NCBI GenBank assembly: GCA_020426005.1
Contig: JAGQQW010000018.1
Location: 1 to 43,481, forward strand
Origin: Planctomycetota bacterium
GTDB taxonomy: Bacteria; Planctomycetota; UBA1135; GCA-002748355
Direction of reading: 5' to 3'
DNA length: 43,481 nt
The position numbers and the translations under genes are program-made. Below the pieces are notes generated by a model. The model was given only the letters and a program-made list of their open reading frames with translations. It made no database searches and was not told the DNA's origin. This document shows, in pieces, positions 24,797-34,309 of this stretch; position 1 is the stretch's first letter; each line of letters begins with the position of its first letter.

Positions 24797-27700
24797 TCAG
24801 CGGAACAACGTTCGCGCGTCCACATGCGCGTAGCTCCGGCCGAGCTCTGCCCCCCACTCCACGAGAGTATCGATCGTCCACGTCTTGAATCCTGCCAGGA
24901 GGCGTAGCCCTGCACCGCCAGTACGAAGCACACTCAGGCTGCGTGCGCCTGCAAGCTCGCCAACACGGGTCCCATCGCAATCGAAGACGCGCACGAGAGG
25001 GTCCCGAGGCACGCGACGGCGCCAAAGCATGCATGCGATTTCATGCTTGCCATCGCCGTCGAAGTCTGCCGGCGCTTCGAGCCGGAACACCGGACCGGCA
25101 TCGAAGCGAGCATGCACCGCTCCGGTTCGAGGACAAACGACGTGCAGCTTCGTGCCGAGCTGATCATCGGGAGCACCGTCCCGGGTCTCCCCAATGACTA
25201 GGTCTCGTATTCCGTCTCCGTTCTGATCCTCGATCGCAGCGAGATGGACACCGAAGCCGCGGCATCCGCCATCGATCCTGCGAAGGCGACGCCCATCGCG
25301 CCCCGACATCACGTGCACGGAACCTACGCCTGGACCGTTGAAGTGGGATGCTGCCGTCGCGAAGTCCTCGTCCCCATCACCATCGAGATCCCCGATGCCG
25401 ACGATGCCGAGCCCGAACGCTGCGCCCGCCACCGACCCGTCGATCGTGAACCGTCGCACTCCGGTTCGCAGTCCGAACACGTCGATGCGCCCAGCGCCGG
25501 GCTCGACGTTCGAACTTCGGTATGCCCCGATCACGAGGACAGGTTCCTGGGCGCCCGATAGGCAAGCGAGCGAATAGCCGAAATGGTCTCCGCCCTCGTT
25601 CGACTCGAAGACGCGAACTTCATCGAACGTTCGTCCGTCGAACACGACCACGCGCGCGAGTTCGCCGAAGCGAACCCCCGGCTCCGAGATGCAGACCTCG
25701 GCGTGGCCATCCCCATCGAGATCCGGAACACGGATCATGCACACGCCGAAACCACTCCGCGGCGAACTCCCGCGAAGCACGCGCAGGGTCGCACCGCTGA
25801 CCGCATCTCGGATCTCGACACGCGCTTCACCGGTGATTCGATCTCGGATTGCAACGAACGCCCGAGTGTGCGAATCGGCGTGCTCGAAGAGTTCGATGCA
25901 CATCACGTCATCACGCTCGTTGACCTCGAATACGGGCGTCTCCGTCAGGGCCGGCTGGTCGCGATCGCGATGACGGTCCACATCGAGCGGAGGTGATTGC
26001 TTTCCGTCCAACAACCAAGCGATCCACTCTCTTCGTGCAGCATCGTCCAACTCGACTGCGTCTCGGGCGTCGAGTCGTCCAGCGGCGAACCGATTGGCGA
26101 CGTTGACGATCGAGAGGGCATCCGTGGTCGCAGCAGCATGCGCGACACTCGATCTCCTCGCGGCCGCGACGTGAATCGCATGCAAGAACCCGAACCACGA
26201 CTCGATCTCACCCACGAGACGACCGGAGAAGCCGATCTCCATCCATCGGCGTCTCGCCGCGTCGTCCTGCTGTCGCCACCACGCATCCGATGCCCGCAAC
26301 AATCCATCGATCGCAGCGACATCGCCAGGAAAGTTGACGACACGCCATACGTACGCATTGGCCGCATCGAGCCAAGCCCCGTTGCGCTCGAGCAATTCCG
26401 TGAGACGCCAATCCGCAGGCCGGTAGAGATTCCACACGCTGCGGTAACACGCACTGGCCCCTTCCACGTCACCGCGACAGAGCGCGAGATCACCGCGCAG
26501 GACCTGGAGTTCGGAATGCGACGCCGGGGTAGGAGCTGATTCGGCTCGTGCCAAGTATCGCTCTGCCGCGACGATCTCGTCGCAACGCAACGCCGTCGTC
26601 CCTGTCAACGCGAGCAGCGAACCACAGTCTGAGAAGACTTCGAGCGAACGAACGAGCCTCGGATATGCAGCGCCGTATCGACCGCGCCAATAGCGTGCGA
26701 GTCCGACGAGCCCATCGACGAGCGGCGACTCGTCTTCGCCTGCGTCCCCCCGCGAAAGGCAGCGAAGCGCGATTTCTGGACTCCTTACGAAATACGCGAG
26801 CAGACCGAGAGCTCGGCGATCGACCGAAGACATCGTGTCGATTTCCGCAACGACACTCGCGACGCCGCTCTCATGCCACTCCTGTGCGGCACGAACGGTC
26901 TGCGGATAGGTCTCGAAGTCGCGATCTTGCGTGCCAGCGAATTGCGATTCTGCATCGGTGACCTCGACCGCGAGCCGCAGCATGTCCATCTCGAGATGAG
27001 CTACCGGATCGTCGATCTCCGACAGCGCTGCCCGGTATTTTTCGAGCGCCGTGTCGGCGGCTCCGAATCGTTGCAAGGGTCGCGTAGCGGGCTCCGAAGC
27101 CATGACTGCAATCCATGTATCGACCCGCAACTGATCGAGCAAAACGGTGCGTCGCGCGGCTCGCAGATCGGAGTGCGCTCTCGAGATGCGTTCTGCACGG
27201 TGCACGCTCCATGCCAGAAGCCCCGTGGCGACGAGCACCATGGCGACGATGGAAAGCAGCGCCGCTGCAACGACTGTGCGTTCACGCCGAACGAAGAGCT
27301 GCACGCGGTGCCAGGCGAAGGCACCACGTGCAGCGACTGGACGCAAATCGATCACGCGGTCGAGATCATCTGCAAACGCACGAGCCGATTCGTAGCGGTG
27401 CGCAGGATCGACAGCGAGTGCCTTGGCGAGAACGGCTTCGAGGTCGACGGGCAACGTAGGATCTCGGCGGCGCAGCGCGGGTACTCGACCTTCTTCGATG
27501 TGTCGCGCGATCTCGGCAGGCGCTTTGCCATCGATTGGTGGGACACCAGTGACGGCCTCGTACAACGTCGCCGCGAGTCCGTAGACATCCGTACGCGCGT
27601 CCACGGCGTCGCCTCGCAACTGTTCCGGAGCCGCATAGCGCAGAGTGCCGAGGAACGCACCGGTTGCCGTATGCATCGTCTCGTGAGCGTCGAGCACGAG

Positions 27701-28351
27701 TCCGAAATCGGCGAGAAGTGCGGTTCCATCTTCGCGAAGCAGGATGTTCGAAGGCTTGACGTCACGGTGGACGAGATCGTTCTCATGGACGACATCAAGA
27801 GCGCACGCGATCTGAATGCCGATCCGACAGACCTCCTTGGGACTTGCCGGTCGTACAGCGATCCGGCGCGCGAGCGTCGTACCGGCGACGTATTCCATCG
27901 CGTAGCCGACCCGGTGCGGCGTTTCGAGCACGTCATACACGACGACGATGTTGGGATGCCGAATGCGCGCGAGCGTGCGCGCTTCGTTGACGAAACGTGC
28001 ATGTCGATCGCGCGAGAAACGCGCCTCGAATGGAAGCACCTTGAGCGCCACGAGCCGTCCGCCGAGTGAGGGCTTGCGCGCGAGGAACACGCGTCCCATC
28101 GATCCGGACCCGAGTTCGTGCAGGATCTCGTAACCCTCGAACCGCGGGTGACACTCGGCCGGTCGAGGTGTCACGCGATGCGCCAGCTCGATCATCGCGT
28201 GGATCGCGTCGGCAGCATCAGGGCGGCGAGCGATCCAAGGTCCTGCATCGAAATCCTCACCATCTTGGATCGACGAACTCGTGGCGTCGAAGACGTCATC
28301 GAGAAAGTCCTCGAGAACGTCTTCGGTCAGATCTCCGCCGAGCTCGCTCAT
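24797..28351 (-). CDS. receptor-like Ser/Thr kinase with integrin-like FG-GAP ectodomain
   Basis: The product is 1184 residues. The ATG at 28351 overlaps the stop of the upstream sigma remnant (ATGA). An acidic lead (1-70) precedes a Hanks-type kinase: LGSGSMGRV (80-88), Lys104 in VALKVL, HRDVKPSN (195-202), DFG (215-217) and APEQ (241-244), all intact. A transmembrane helix spans about 359-382 (TVVAAALLSIVAMVLVATGLLAW). Residues about 400-840 are mostly helical with TPR-like pairs. Residues 871-1184 form a propeller with FG-GAP calcium loops DLDGDGHAE (about 877), DLDGDGDED (988), DQNGDGIRD (1042) and DFDGDGKHE (1096). The layout is kinase inside and integrin-like propeller outside, resembling a receptor kinase. 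It may signal to the ECF factor at 24053. Ligand unknown. Confidence 0.9.
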   Translation of the reverse strand: MSELGGDLTEDVLEDFLDDVFDATSSSIQDGEDFDAGPWIARRPDAADAIHAMIELAHRVTPRPAECHPRFEGYEILHELGSGSMGRVFLARKPSLGGRLVALKVLPFEARFSRDRHARFVNEARTLARIRHPNIVVVYDVLETPHRVGYAMEYVAGTTLARRIAVRPASPKEVCRIGIQIACALDVVHENDLVHRDVKPSNILLREDGTALLADFGLVLDAHETMHTATGAFLGTLRYAAPEQLRGDAVDARTDVYGLAATLYEAVTGVPPIDGKAPAEIARHIEEGRVPALRRRDPTLPVDLEAVLAKALAVDPAHRYESARAFADDLDRVIDLRPVAARGAFAWHRVQLFVRRERTVVAAALLSIVAMVLVATGLLAWSVHRAERISRAHSDLRAARRTVLLDQLRVDTWIAVMASEPATRPLQRFGAADTALEKYRAALSEIDDPVAHLEMDMLRLAVEVTDAESQFAGTQDRDFETYPQTVRAAQEWHESGVASVVAEIDTMSSVDRRALGLLAYFVRSPEIALRCLSRGDAGEDESPLVDGLVGLARYWRGRYGAAYPRLVRSLEVFSDCGSLLALTGTTALRCDEIVAAERYLARAESAPTPASHSELQVLRGDLALCRGDVEGASACYRSVWNLYRPADWRLTELLERNGAWLDAANAYVWRVVNFPGDVAAIDGLLRASDAWWRQQDDAARRRWMEIGFSGRLVGEIESWFGFLHAIHVAAARRSSVAHAAATTDALSIVNVANRFAAGRLDARDAVELDDAARREWIAWLLDGKQSPPLDVDRHRDRDQPALTETPVFEVNERDDVMCIELFEHADSHTRAFVAIRDRITGEARVEIRDAVSGATLRVLRGSSPRSGFGVCMIRVPDLDGDGHAEVCISEPGVRFGELARVVVFDGRTFDEVRVFESNEGGDHFGYSLACLSGAQEPVLVIGAYRSSNVEPGAGRIDVFGLRTGVRRFTIDGSVAGAAFGLGIVGIGDLDGDGDEDFATAASHFNGPGVGSVHVMSGRDGRRLRRIDGGCRGFGVHLAAIEDQNGDGIRDLVIGETRDGAPDDQLGTKLHVVCPRTGAVHARFDAGPVFRLEAPADFDGDGKHEIACMLWRRRVPRDPLVRVFDCDGTRVGELAGARSLSVLRTGGAGLRLLAGFKTWTIDTLVEWGAELGRSYAHVDARTLFR

Positions 28352-28500
28352 GTCGCCGGATCTGTCGCGTCGTTCGGCGCACTCTGTGACAACAGGGTCG
28401 AAAGGCGCTTGGCGTAGAGCGCCGCGCCCTTTCGAAAGCGGTGCTTGACCGCCGACTCGCCGATCTCGAGGCGTGTGGCGACTTCGACGATCATGGTCAC
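28348..28500 (-). pseudogene. C-terminal remnant of an ECF sigma factor gene
   Basis: Reading leftward, the frame encodes VEVATRLEIGESAVKHRFRKG and then AALYAKRLSTLLSQ, the recognition helix and tail of sigma region 4. Its TGA overlaps the kinase ATG (ATGA), the arrangement expected for a sigma-kinase operon. Upstream of about 28500 sigma homology stops. The minus strand there is only the antisense of the ELWxxDGT gene, and no frame carries regions 2 or the start of region 4. The remaining open frame (71 codons from 28563) cannot form a working sigma factor. The right boundary given is where recognisable sequence ends, not a mapped breakpoint. Confidence 0.65.
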
Positions 28501-29314
28501 GTCCGCTGTTGCACCGGTACACCTCGCGCCGCTCGGCTTCGGCGACGGTCGTATCTTCTTCAACGGCGAGGACGCGAACGGCGATCGGGAACCGTGGGTC
28601 AGCGATGGAACGGTGGCCGGTACGTTCCGGCTGGCCGACCTCCATCCGGCGGCGTCGAGCTTGCATCAACCGATGGGTAACAGTCGACTTGGTGACGGCG
28701 CACTGATTCTGTTCCGTGCACGCGATCCGAACGTTGGAATCGAGACCTTCCTCACGGACGGAACGAATCAAGGCACCAAGCTCGCTTTCGACCAGACGCC
28801 CGGGATCAACACCACGACGCCCGCCTGGGCGTTCGTGCCCATCGGCGGCAATGTCGTGTTTCACGGTGACGACGGCATTCACGGCGGCGAACCCTACGCA
28901 TTCTCGCTCGTGCAGTTCGGTGGCACGCTCGTCGAGGAATACGGCGTGGGCTGCAAGGGCGGCGCCGGAATCCCACGGCTTACGGCCGTCGGGGCACCGG
29001 CGATCGGGAACTCGAGCTTCGCGCTCGAAATCTCGAAGCTCATGCCGAACGGCATCGCCATACAAGTCGTGAGCGCAAAGCCGGCCGCGATCTCGCTGCC
29101 ACCGTGCACGTTGCTCGTCGATCTGTCCGGCGCGATCTCCGAGGGCAAAGTCGCCGATGCCAGTGGCGTCGTGTCGATCCCCCTGCCGGTGCCGCTGGAT
29201 CCCAAACTCCTCGGGATCCAGTTCTATTCGCAGGCAATCTCGATCGACAATGCCGGCGCGCTTCTACAGAAGTTCGCGCTCAGCAATGGACTGCGCGTGC
29301 TCGTCGGTCGCTGA
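28493..29314 (+). pseudogene. 5'-truncated ELWxxDGT-repeat secreted protein gene
   Basis: From about 28534 the frame encodes ELWxxDGT-type repeats: GRIFFNGEDANGDREPWVSDGT, then ETFLTDGTNQGT, then VVFHGDDGIHGGEPYAF. A C-terminal beta domain follows (YGVGCKGGAGIPRL to NGLRVLVGR). Proteins of this type normally have a signal peptide and many more repeats. Here there is no signal peptide, no ribosome site and barely two repeats. The first in-frame ATG (28493) lies in the sigma remnant. The gene therefore appears to have lost its 5' part at the same point where the opposing sigma gene lost its own. If the window is from an assembly, this could be an artificial join rather than a true pseudogene. 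Confidence 0.65.
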
Positions 29315-29340
29315 ACGCGCCCGAGATCACGCAGTGCACG

Positions 29341-30453
29341 TCACTGGATCTGCCAGGTCGGGCAAGCGCCCGTGATCATCGTACCCGTGGCGCTCGTGTG
29401 GTTGTTGCCCGTCGCGTAGACGAACGCACTCGGTGCGCCGAGGCCAGTGCCGATGCTCCACTTGCTGGACCAGCCGCTGACGATGCCGGCAGTGTTGGCA
29501 GCGGCGTCGAACCAGATCGTCTGATCGTAGAACGCCGAGCCGCCGAGGCCGGCCGGAATCGTCATCGTCGGGGTACGGGCGGTGCCGCTCGCACTCGCCG
29601 TGAGCGCGCCGAGGAAGCCGATCTCGAGACCGACGTTGAACGAGCAGTTGGTCGCGCCCAGTGGCGTCAGGTCGAGCGGGAGCGGCCAGGTGCCCTTGTT
29701 GTCGACACCGAAGGCGCTGAGCGCGATCACGCCGATGACGTTCGGCTGGAGTCCGCCGTACTGGACGTACCACGAGCCACCGCTGGGGCGGAGACCACCG
29801 GTCGTGTAGCTCAGCGAGTTGTTGTAGGTACCGCCGCTGAACTTGCACTGCGAAGGAACCGCGCCGTTGGTCGAACGGCCGCCGAGGTCCGGCGTCGTGT
29901 ATTCGACATACCAGGACGACGCGCCGGTCGTCTGCACCTGCGTCAGGTCGATGACGAGCGAGCCACCGGCCGAGGTCGGCGGAATCACGAACGGCGCATT
30001 GAACGGGAACGCCGGCTGCCAAGGCGCGGGCCACGTGGCCTGGTTGACGGAGGCTGGCAGCGAAATGGCCGTGTTGATCACGGTCGTCGACGACGCTCCG
30101 TAGTTGGTCGCGAACGTCGTCGTCGCGGCGCTCGACAGTGCGGTCGAGACGGAAAGAACGAGGGTCGCGTTCGTCGTCATCGCCGGGTTGCTGTTCCCGA
30201 GTCCGATGGGGCGACGCACGGCGATGGACTTCGCGACCAAGGGCGCGACGTTGCCGAGGTCGCTCAGGTCGATGATCGTCTGGCTACGCGACGCAGGAGC
30301 CGTCGTCGTCGACGTCGTGCTGTAGAAGACGCTAGACGTATAGAACGGCGACAGTGTCGGACGCGTTGTGGCCACCGACGAAGGCACGGTGATTTGCCCG
30401 GTTGCCGAAGCAGCCAACGCGAGAGAAGAAACGAAGCAGGTGCGTAGACGCAT
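29341..30453 (-). CDS. secreted Thr/Ser-rich protein of unknown function
   Basis: The product is 370 residues. GAGGA nine bases before the ATG at 30453 fixes the start, and residues 1-20 form a signal peptide (MRLRTCFVSSLALAASATGQ). The mature chain is very rich in Thr, Ser, Ala and Gly, with many short beta strands (for example ATLVLSVSTALSSAATTTF). Two similar segments, WYVEYTTPDLGGRSTN and WYVQYGGLQPNVIG, suggest an internal duplication. Only two cysteines, widely spaced (CKF and NCSF), precede a final one in GACPTWQIQ. The composition suggests a surface or cell-envelope protein. No family was recognised. It is convergent with the truncated ELWxxDGT gene. Confidence 0.75.
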   Translation of the reverse strand: MRLRTCFVSSLALAASATGQITVPSSVATTRPTLSPFYTSSVFYSTTSTTTAPASRSQTIIDLSDLGNVAPLVAKSIAVRRPIGLGNSNPAMTTNATLVLSVSTALSSAATTTFATNYGASSTTVINTAISLPASVNQATWPAPWQPAFPFNAPFVIPPTSAGGSLVIDLTQVQTTGASSWYVEYTTPDLGGRSTNGAVPSQCKFSGGTYNNSLSYTTGGLRPSGGSWYVQYGGLQPNVIGVIALSAFGVDNKGTWPLPLDLTPLGATNCSFNVGLEIGFLGALTASASGTARTPTMTIPAGLGGSAFYDQTIWFDAAANTAGIVSGWSSKWSIGTGLGAPSAFVYATGNNHTSATGTMITGACPTWQIQ

Positions 30454-30746
30454 CAATGCGGTCCTCAGGGAAGAAAAGGAGTGAGGGGAAGAGAGCGGGT
30501 TCGCTCGTTCGAGCGACCGCATACGCGCCTCCTATGTCACCCCGCGAGACCGGTCACACCGATTCTCTGCGTACTTCAGGCGAAGTCAGGACTGCAGCAA
30601 TCAGCATGCGCAACGCAAGGATCTCGGCGCTTTGACGCAAGAGAATCGCAAGCCCCTTCAGCGCAACGTTTGATTTCCTGGAGCCCGGTCAACGACTAGC
30701 GCTCGCCGAGTATCCCGTCGGTAGTTCGGCGATGCGACGCCACAGC

Positions 30747-31205
30747 TCATTTCTTCACACGCGCATGGTCGAACCGAGGGTCGCGCGGGATCGGACGCGG
30801 GCGACGGTCCTTGTCGATCGCGACGTAGCGAAAGACTCCTGTCGTCACGAGACAACGGTCGGACTCGACCTCGTCGATCAGGTCCTTGGCCCACACTTCG
30901 AGACGAATGTCACACGACGTGGTGCCGATGCGGACGACCTCTCCGTACACACAGACCGCATCGCCGACGCTCACCGGGCGCACGAACGTCATTTTGTCGG
31001 CGGTGATCGTCGTCACGCGGCTGTGCGCGACTTCTTTCGCGAGCATCCCTCCCCCCATGTCCATCTGCGACATGATCCAACCACCGAAGATGTCGCCATT
31101 GGGGTTGGTGTCCGCGGGCATCGCGAACGTGCGCAGCACGAGCGTGCCCCGCGGCTCGGAGGGTCGCTCGGAGGGTATCGAAGAGTGCCTGGTCTCAGCT
31201 GCCAT
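30747..31205 (-). CDS. YciA-type acyl-CoA thioesterase
   Basis: The product is 152 residues from the ATG at 31205; a TTG at 31211 is the only upstream alternative. It is a single hotdog domain: LRTFAMPADTNPNGDIFGGWIMSQMD (about 25-50), with the N..GDIFGGW signature and the catalytic-region Asp38, then VTTITADKMTFVRPVSVGDAV and IRLEVWAKD. This matches the YciA/acyl-CoA hydrolase group, cytoplasmic enzymes that cleave acyl-CoA to free acid and CoA. The length is usual for the family. It sits alone between secreted-protein and polysaccharide genes; 293 bases upstream of the next secreted gene show no other feature. Chain-length specificity cannot be read from sequence. Confidence 0.9.
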   Translation of the reverse strand: MAAETRHSSIPSERPSEPRGTLVLRTFAMPADTNPNGDIFGGWIMSQMDMGGGMLAKEVAHSRVTTITADKMTFVRPVSVGDAVCVYGEVVRIGTTSCDIRLEVWAKDLIDEVESDRCLVTTGVFRYVAIDKDRRPRPIPRDPRFDHARVKK

Positions 31206-31263
31206 GGACAAAGAGTATGACAGGAGCTTCTGGCTTCCGCTTCCCTCTCGCCTTCCGAGGACA

Positions 31264-32844
31264 TCAATCGCGTCGAAACATCCTGGTCAGATCGACGCCG
31301 ACCTTGCGCGCAGGCTCGTTCTCGTAGGTCGCGTTCTTTCCCGAACTCTCGATCACCGACAGCCACACGTGTTCACCCGATGCAAACGATGCATCGACGA
31401 TGATCGTCTGACGCCACGTCTGCCCGGCCTTGGCGCGAGTTCGCAACGGGCAGAGATCCCGCACCACGGACTCGTGACGCCGAGCAGTCCTCGACTGCAA
31501 TCGAACTCGATGTTCGAGTTCGACGTCGCTCGACGCGTGCCACAAGAGTTCGAGCTCCGCGTCGTCTTCGTGTGGGACGAGGTGACCAGCGAGGAGCGTC
31601 AAGCCGCCACGAATCGCGACCCCACGTAGCTCGGACGCACTCAGCGCCACGCGACTCGCACGATCGCGAGGATCGTCCACGAGGCGCAGAGCGATCGGAT
31701 TCTGTGGCAGCTTGGCGACGACGAGTCTCTCCGTACACTCTTGGATCACGAAGCGCGGCCGAACCGCGTCGATCTTGGACACGTCGAACTCGGGTACGAA
31801 CCGGTAGAACGCCGCAGAGAAGTGAGCGCTCAGGTACGCCTGCATGTTCTGCAGGAACGAATCGTGCAGCAAGTAAGCGCGAGGCAAGCCCGCCTGCTCC
31901 CACGTCGACACGCTGTCCTTCGACCCGTCGAGCTGTGTGATCTGCGGGAACGACGACGGCAGCACGTCGGGCAACAACAAGTAGTCGACCGCCTGCTCGC
32001 TGGATGCCAAGCCGAGCATCTCGGCAAGATCGCGTCCGCTCTCACAGAGCCGCTCGCTCCATGTCCCGCGGGTCTCCGAGTAGGGCTCGAGCGCCGTCGC
32101 GTGCTCGGGCACTAGCTGCGCGAGCCGCGCCATCACGGCCGAATAGGCCGCGAAGGCACCCAGGTGATTCCAATGTGTGTCGAGTGGCCAATAGCTGAGT
32201 CGTCTCGACACATGATGATCCGTCGCTTCGTTCTCGAGACGCTGGCGCTGGTCACGAACCGCGCTCGTCGTATCGAGCCACGCGACTTCGTTCGCACCGC
32301 GCAGGAACGCATCGAGTTGTTCGAGTCTTCGCGGTCGCCGCACGGGCTTGATTCGACTCGGTAGATAGTCGGGATAGATCGTCGTCTTGGCCGGTGCTGC
32401 GAAGAAGAGGTACGCGATTCCCCTCTCTGCCAAGAAGTCTCGGCGCTCTGCGATCGTGCGCGCCCAGAACGCGAGTTCGCTGCTCGTGTAGAGACGAGCC
32501 TCCTGGCGCCAGGCGTCGACACTCTCAGCGAGGAAGAGCCACCCATCCTTGCCGACGACGGCTTGATCGTCCCCGACTTCTAGGACGCGATAACGCACCG
32601 AGTTGTGCCACGACACCAAGTCTTGCCGCAAGCCGAAATGGTCGTCGAACCACGCTTCGAAGGCACGAGGGAAAGCTTCGATGTCGGCGTACGAGCGTGG
32701 CACTCCCGGTGCCACGGCGAGCTGGCGCTTCTCCGACGTCGGCGAGGGCGCAGGCCCGAGTACCGAATAACAGACCGGAACGCAGATCGCGGCAACGAAG
32801 AGAGCGACCGTCGCGATGTCGTAGATTCTGTGGACGACTTTCAT
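31264..32844 (-). CDS. AlgX/AlgJ-like SGNH O-acetyltransferase of exopolysaccharide
   Basis: The product is 526 residues. An N-terminal hydrophobic helix (about 8-28) anchors or exports it. Residues about 95-380 match the SGNH-like domain of AlgX/AlgJ: VVGKDGWLFLAES, YLFFAAPAKTTIYPDYLP, the DTHWN motif at 222-226 supplying Asp and His, and LLHDSF (about 325-330) supplying the Ser. These form the catalytic set that transfers acetyl groups to exported polysaccharide in the periplasm (family knowledge). The C-terminal 140 residues are beta-rich and could bind glycan, as in AlgX. It lies three bases after the MBOAT gene, so the two form one operon. The polysaccharide is not identifiable; no alginate biosynthesis gene is present, so an 'alg' name is not justified. 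Confidence 0.8.
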   Translation of the reverse strand: MKVVHRIYDIATVALFVAAICVPVCYSVLGPAPSPTSEKRQLAVAPGVPRSYADIEAFPRAFEAWFDDHFGLRQDLVSWHNSVRYRVLEVGDDQAVVGKDGWLFLAESVDAWRQEARLYTSSELAFWARTIAERRDFLAERGIAYLFFAAPAKTTIYPDYLPSRIKPVRRPRRLEQLDAFLRGANEVAWLDTTSAVRDQRQRLENEATDHHVSRRLSYWPLDTHWNHLGAFAAYSAVMARLAQLVPEHATALEPYSETRGTWSERLCESGRDLAEMLGLASSEQAVDYLLLPDVLPSSFPQITQLDGSKDSVSTWEQAGLPRAYLLHDSFLQNMQAYLSAHFSAAFYRFVPEFDVSKIDAVRPRFVIQECTERLVVAKLPQNPIALRLVDDPRDRASRVALSASELRGVAIRGGLTLLAGHLVPHEDDAELELLWHASSDVELEHRVRLQSRTARRHESVVRDLCPLRTRAKAGQTWRQTIIVDASFASGEHVWLSVIESSGKNATYENEPARKVGVDLTRMFRRD

Positions 32845-32847
32845 CGC

Positions 32848-34302
32848 TCAGAAGCGGAAGTAGATGAACGGGTTGTACGTGGAAGCAGCGAGCTTGGTCG
32901 CACAAGCCACGAAGAGCACAGCGAGGATGCAGAGCAGCAGGCCGCGCATTGCGCTGACTGCGAGCACCCCGGTGACCGACGGCACAGCCTCGTTTCGATC
33001 AAGAACGCGTTGCGCCCATTGACCAATCGACGGCAGAACCGGCATTGCCGCCACGCCACCCAAGAGGATCGTCAGGATGACCTCCGAATCCAGATACGCG
33101 CCGGCTTCATGGGCAATGCCGTTGCCTGCACCGAACCCGAGCATCGCGCCATAGAACTCGAGCGCCTGATCGATGCTCGTCGCGCGAAACAGGACCCAGC
33201 CGCATGCGACGACGAACAGAGTGTACGCATGACGCAGTGCGCGTGGCGCGTCGTGGACGATGCGACCGGCGCCAAGTCGTTCGAACACGAGGAAAGCACC
33301 GTGGTAGATCCCCCACAGCACGAAGGTCCAGCTGGCACCGTGCCACAAGCCACACAGGAAGAACACGATCACGAGGTTTCGATACGTCGCGATGCGCGAA
33401 CCACGATTGCCGCCGAGCGGGATGTACACGTAGTCACGAAACCAGGTCGACAAGCTCATGTGCCAGCGACGCCAGAACTTCGTGATCGAATCCGCCGCGT
33501 ACGGATAGGCGAAGTTCTCGAGGTACCGGAAGCCGAACATGAGACCGAGTCCGATCGCCATGTCCGAGTAGCCCGAGAAGTCGAAGTAGATCTGCAGGCT
33601 GTAGCAGACCGTCGCGAGCCACGAGAGCCCGAGTGTCAGCTCCTCGTTCGGAAGCGCGAAGATCCGATCCGCGACCGAGGCGACGGTATTCGCGATGAGC
33701 ATCTTCTTGGCGAGACCGAACACGAAGCGTCGCACACCGTCCGCGAAGAGATCCGCACTGCACGTCCGGGACTCGATCTGCTCGGCAACATCGACGTAGC
33801 GCACGATCGGTCCCGCGATCAATTGCGGAAACAACGCGATGTAGAGCGCGAAGTCGAGCGGATTGCGCTGGACGCGTGCTTGCCCGCGATACACGTCGAT
33901 GACGTAGGACAATGCCTGGAACGTGAAGAACGAGATCCCGATCGGCAGGGAGATCACCGGGATCGCCATGGCAGGCATACCAGCCGCGACGAGGACCGGG
34001 TTGAGATTGTCGACGAGGAAGTTCGCGTACTTGAACGCTACGAGCAACCCGAGGTTGAACACGACGGACAGCGCCACGCCCCATTTGCGTCGCGGTCTGC
34101 CGTCGTCGAGCAAGAGCGCCAGCGCCCAGTTGACGAGGATCGACGCGAGCATGACGGCGACGATCCACGTCTCTCCCCAGGCGTAGAAGAACAGGCTCGC
34201 GAACAAGAGCCATCCATTGCGCCACCTCCGCGGGACCGCGAAATAGAGGAGGAGCACGATCGGCAAGAACGCGAACAGGAACGTCGCCGTACTGAAGACC
34301 AT
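32848..34302 (-). CDS. AlgI/DltB-type MBOAT membrane O-acyltransferase
   Basis: The product is 484 residues with about ten to twelve predicted membrane helices. AlgI-type signatures are clear: FPQLIAGPIVRY (158-169), YFDFSGYSDMAIGLG (239-253), KFWRRWHMSLSTWFRDYVYIPLGG (275-298) and CGLWHGASWTFVLWG (317-331), with the invariant His321. MBOAT partners of this kind pass acetyl groups across the inner membrane to an SGNH enzyme, here the next gene. The start at 34302 opens straight into the first helix; it lies seven bases after the helicase stop, so the gene may be co-transcribed with the helicase although the functions look unrelated. Confidence 0.9.
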   Translation of the reverse strand: MVFSTATFLFAFLPIVLLLYFAVPRRWRNGWLLFASLFFYAWGETWIVAVMLASILVNWALALLLDDGRPRRKWGVALSVVFNLGLLVAFKYANFLVDNLNPVLVAAGMPAMAIPVISLPIGISFFTFQALSYVIDVYRGQARVQRNPLDFALYIALFPQLIAGPIVRYVDVAEQIESRTCSADLFADGVRRFVFGLAKKMLIANTVASVADRIFALPNEELTLGLSWLATVCYSLQIYFDFSGYSDMAIGLGLMFGFRYLENFAYPYAADSITKFWRRWHMSLSTWFRDYVYIPLGGNRGSRIATYRNLVIVFFLCGLWHGASWTFVLWGIYHGAFLVFERLGAGRIVHDAPRALRHAYTLFVVACGWVLFRATSIDQALEFYGAMLGFGAGNGIAHEAGAYLDSEVILTILLGGVAAMPVLPSIGQWAQRVLDRNEAVPSVTGVLAVSAMRGLLLCILAVLFVACATKLAASTYNPFIYFRF

Positions 34303-34309
34303 GGTGGCG

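Noticed and set aside
29104..30447. 447-codon plus-strand open frame
   Set aside because: Antisense to the secreted Thr/Ser-rich protein, which has a signal peptide and ribosome site.
31264..34302. Alginate biosynthesis cluster
   Set aside because: Only the acetylation pair is present; no polymerase, epimerase or lyase, and MBOAT-SGNH pairs modify many polysaccharides.
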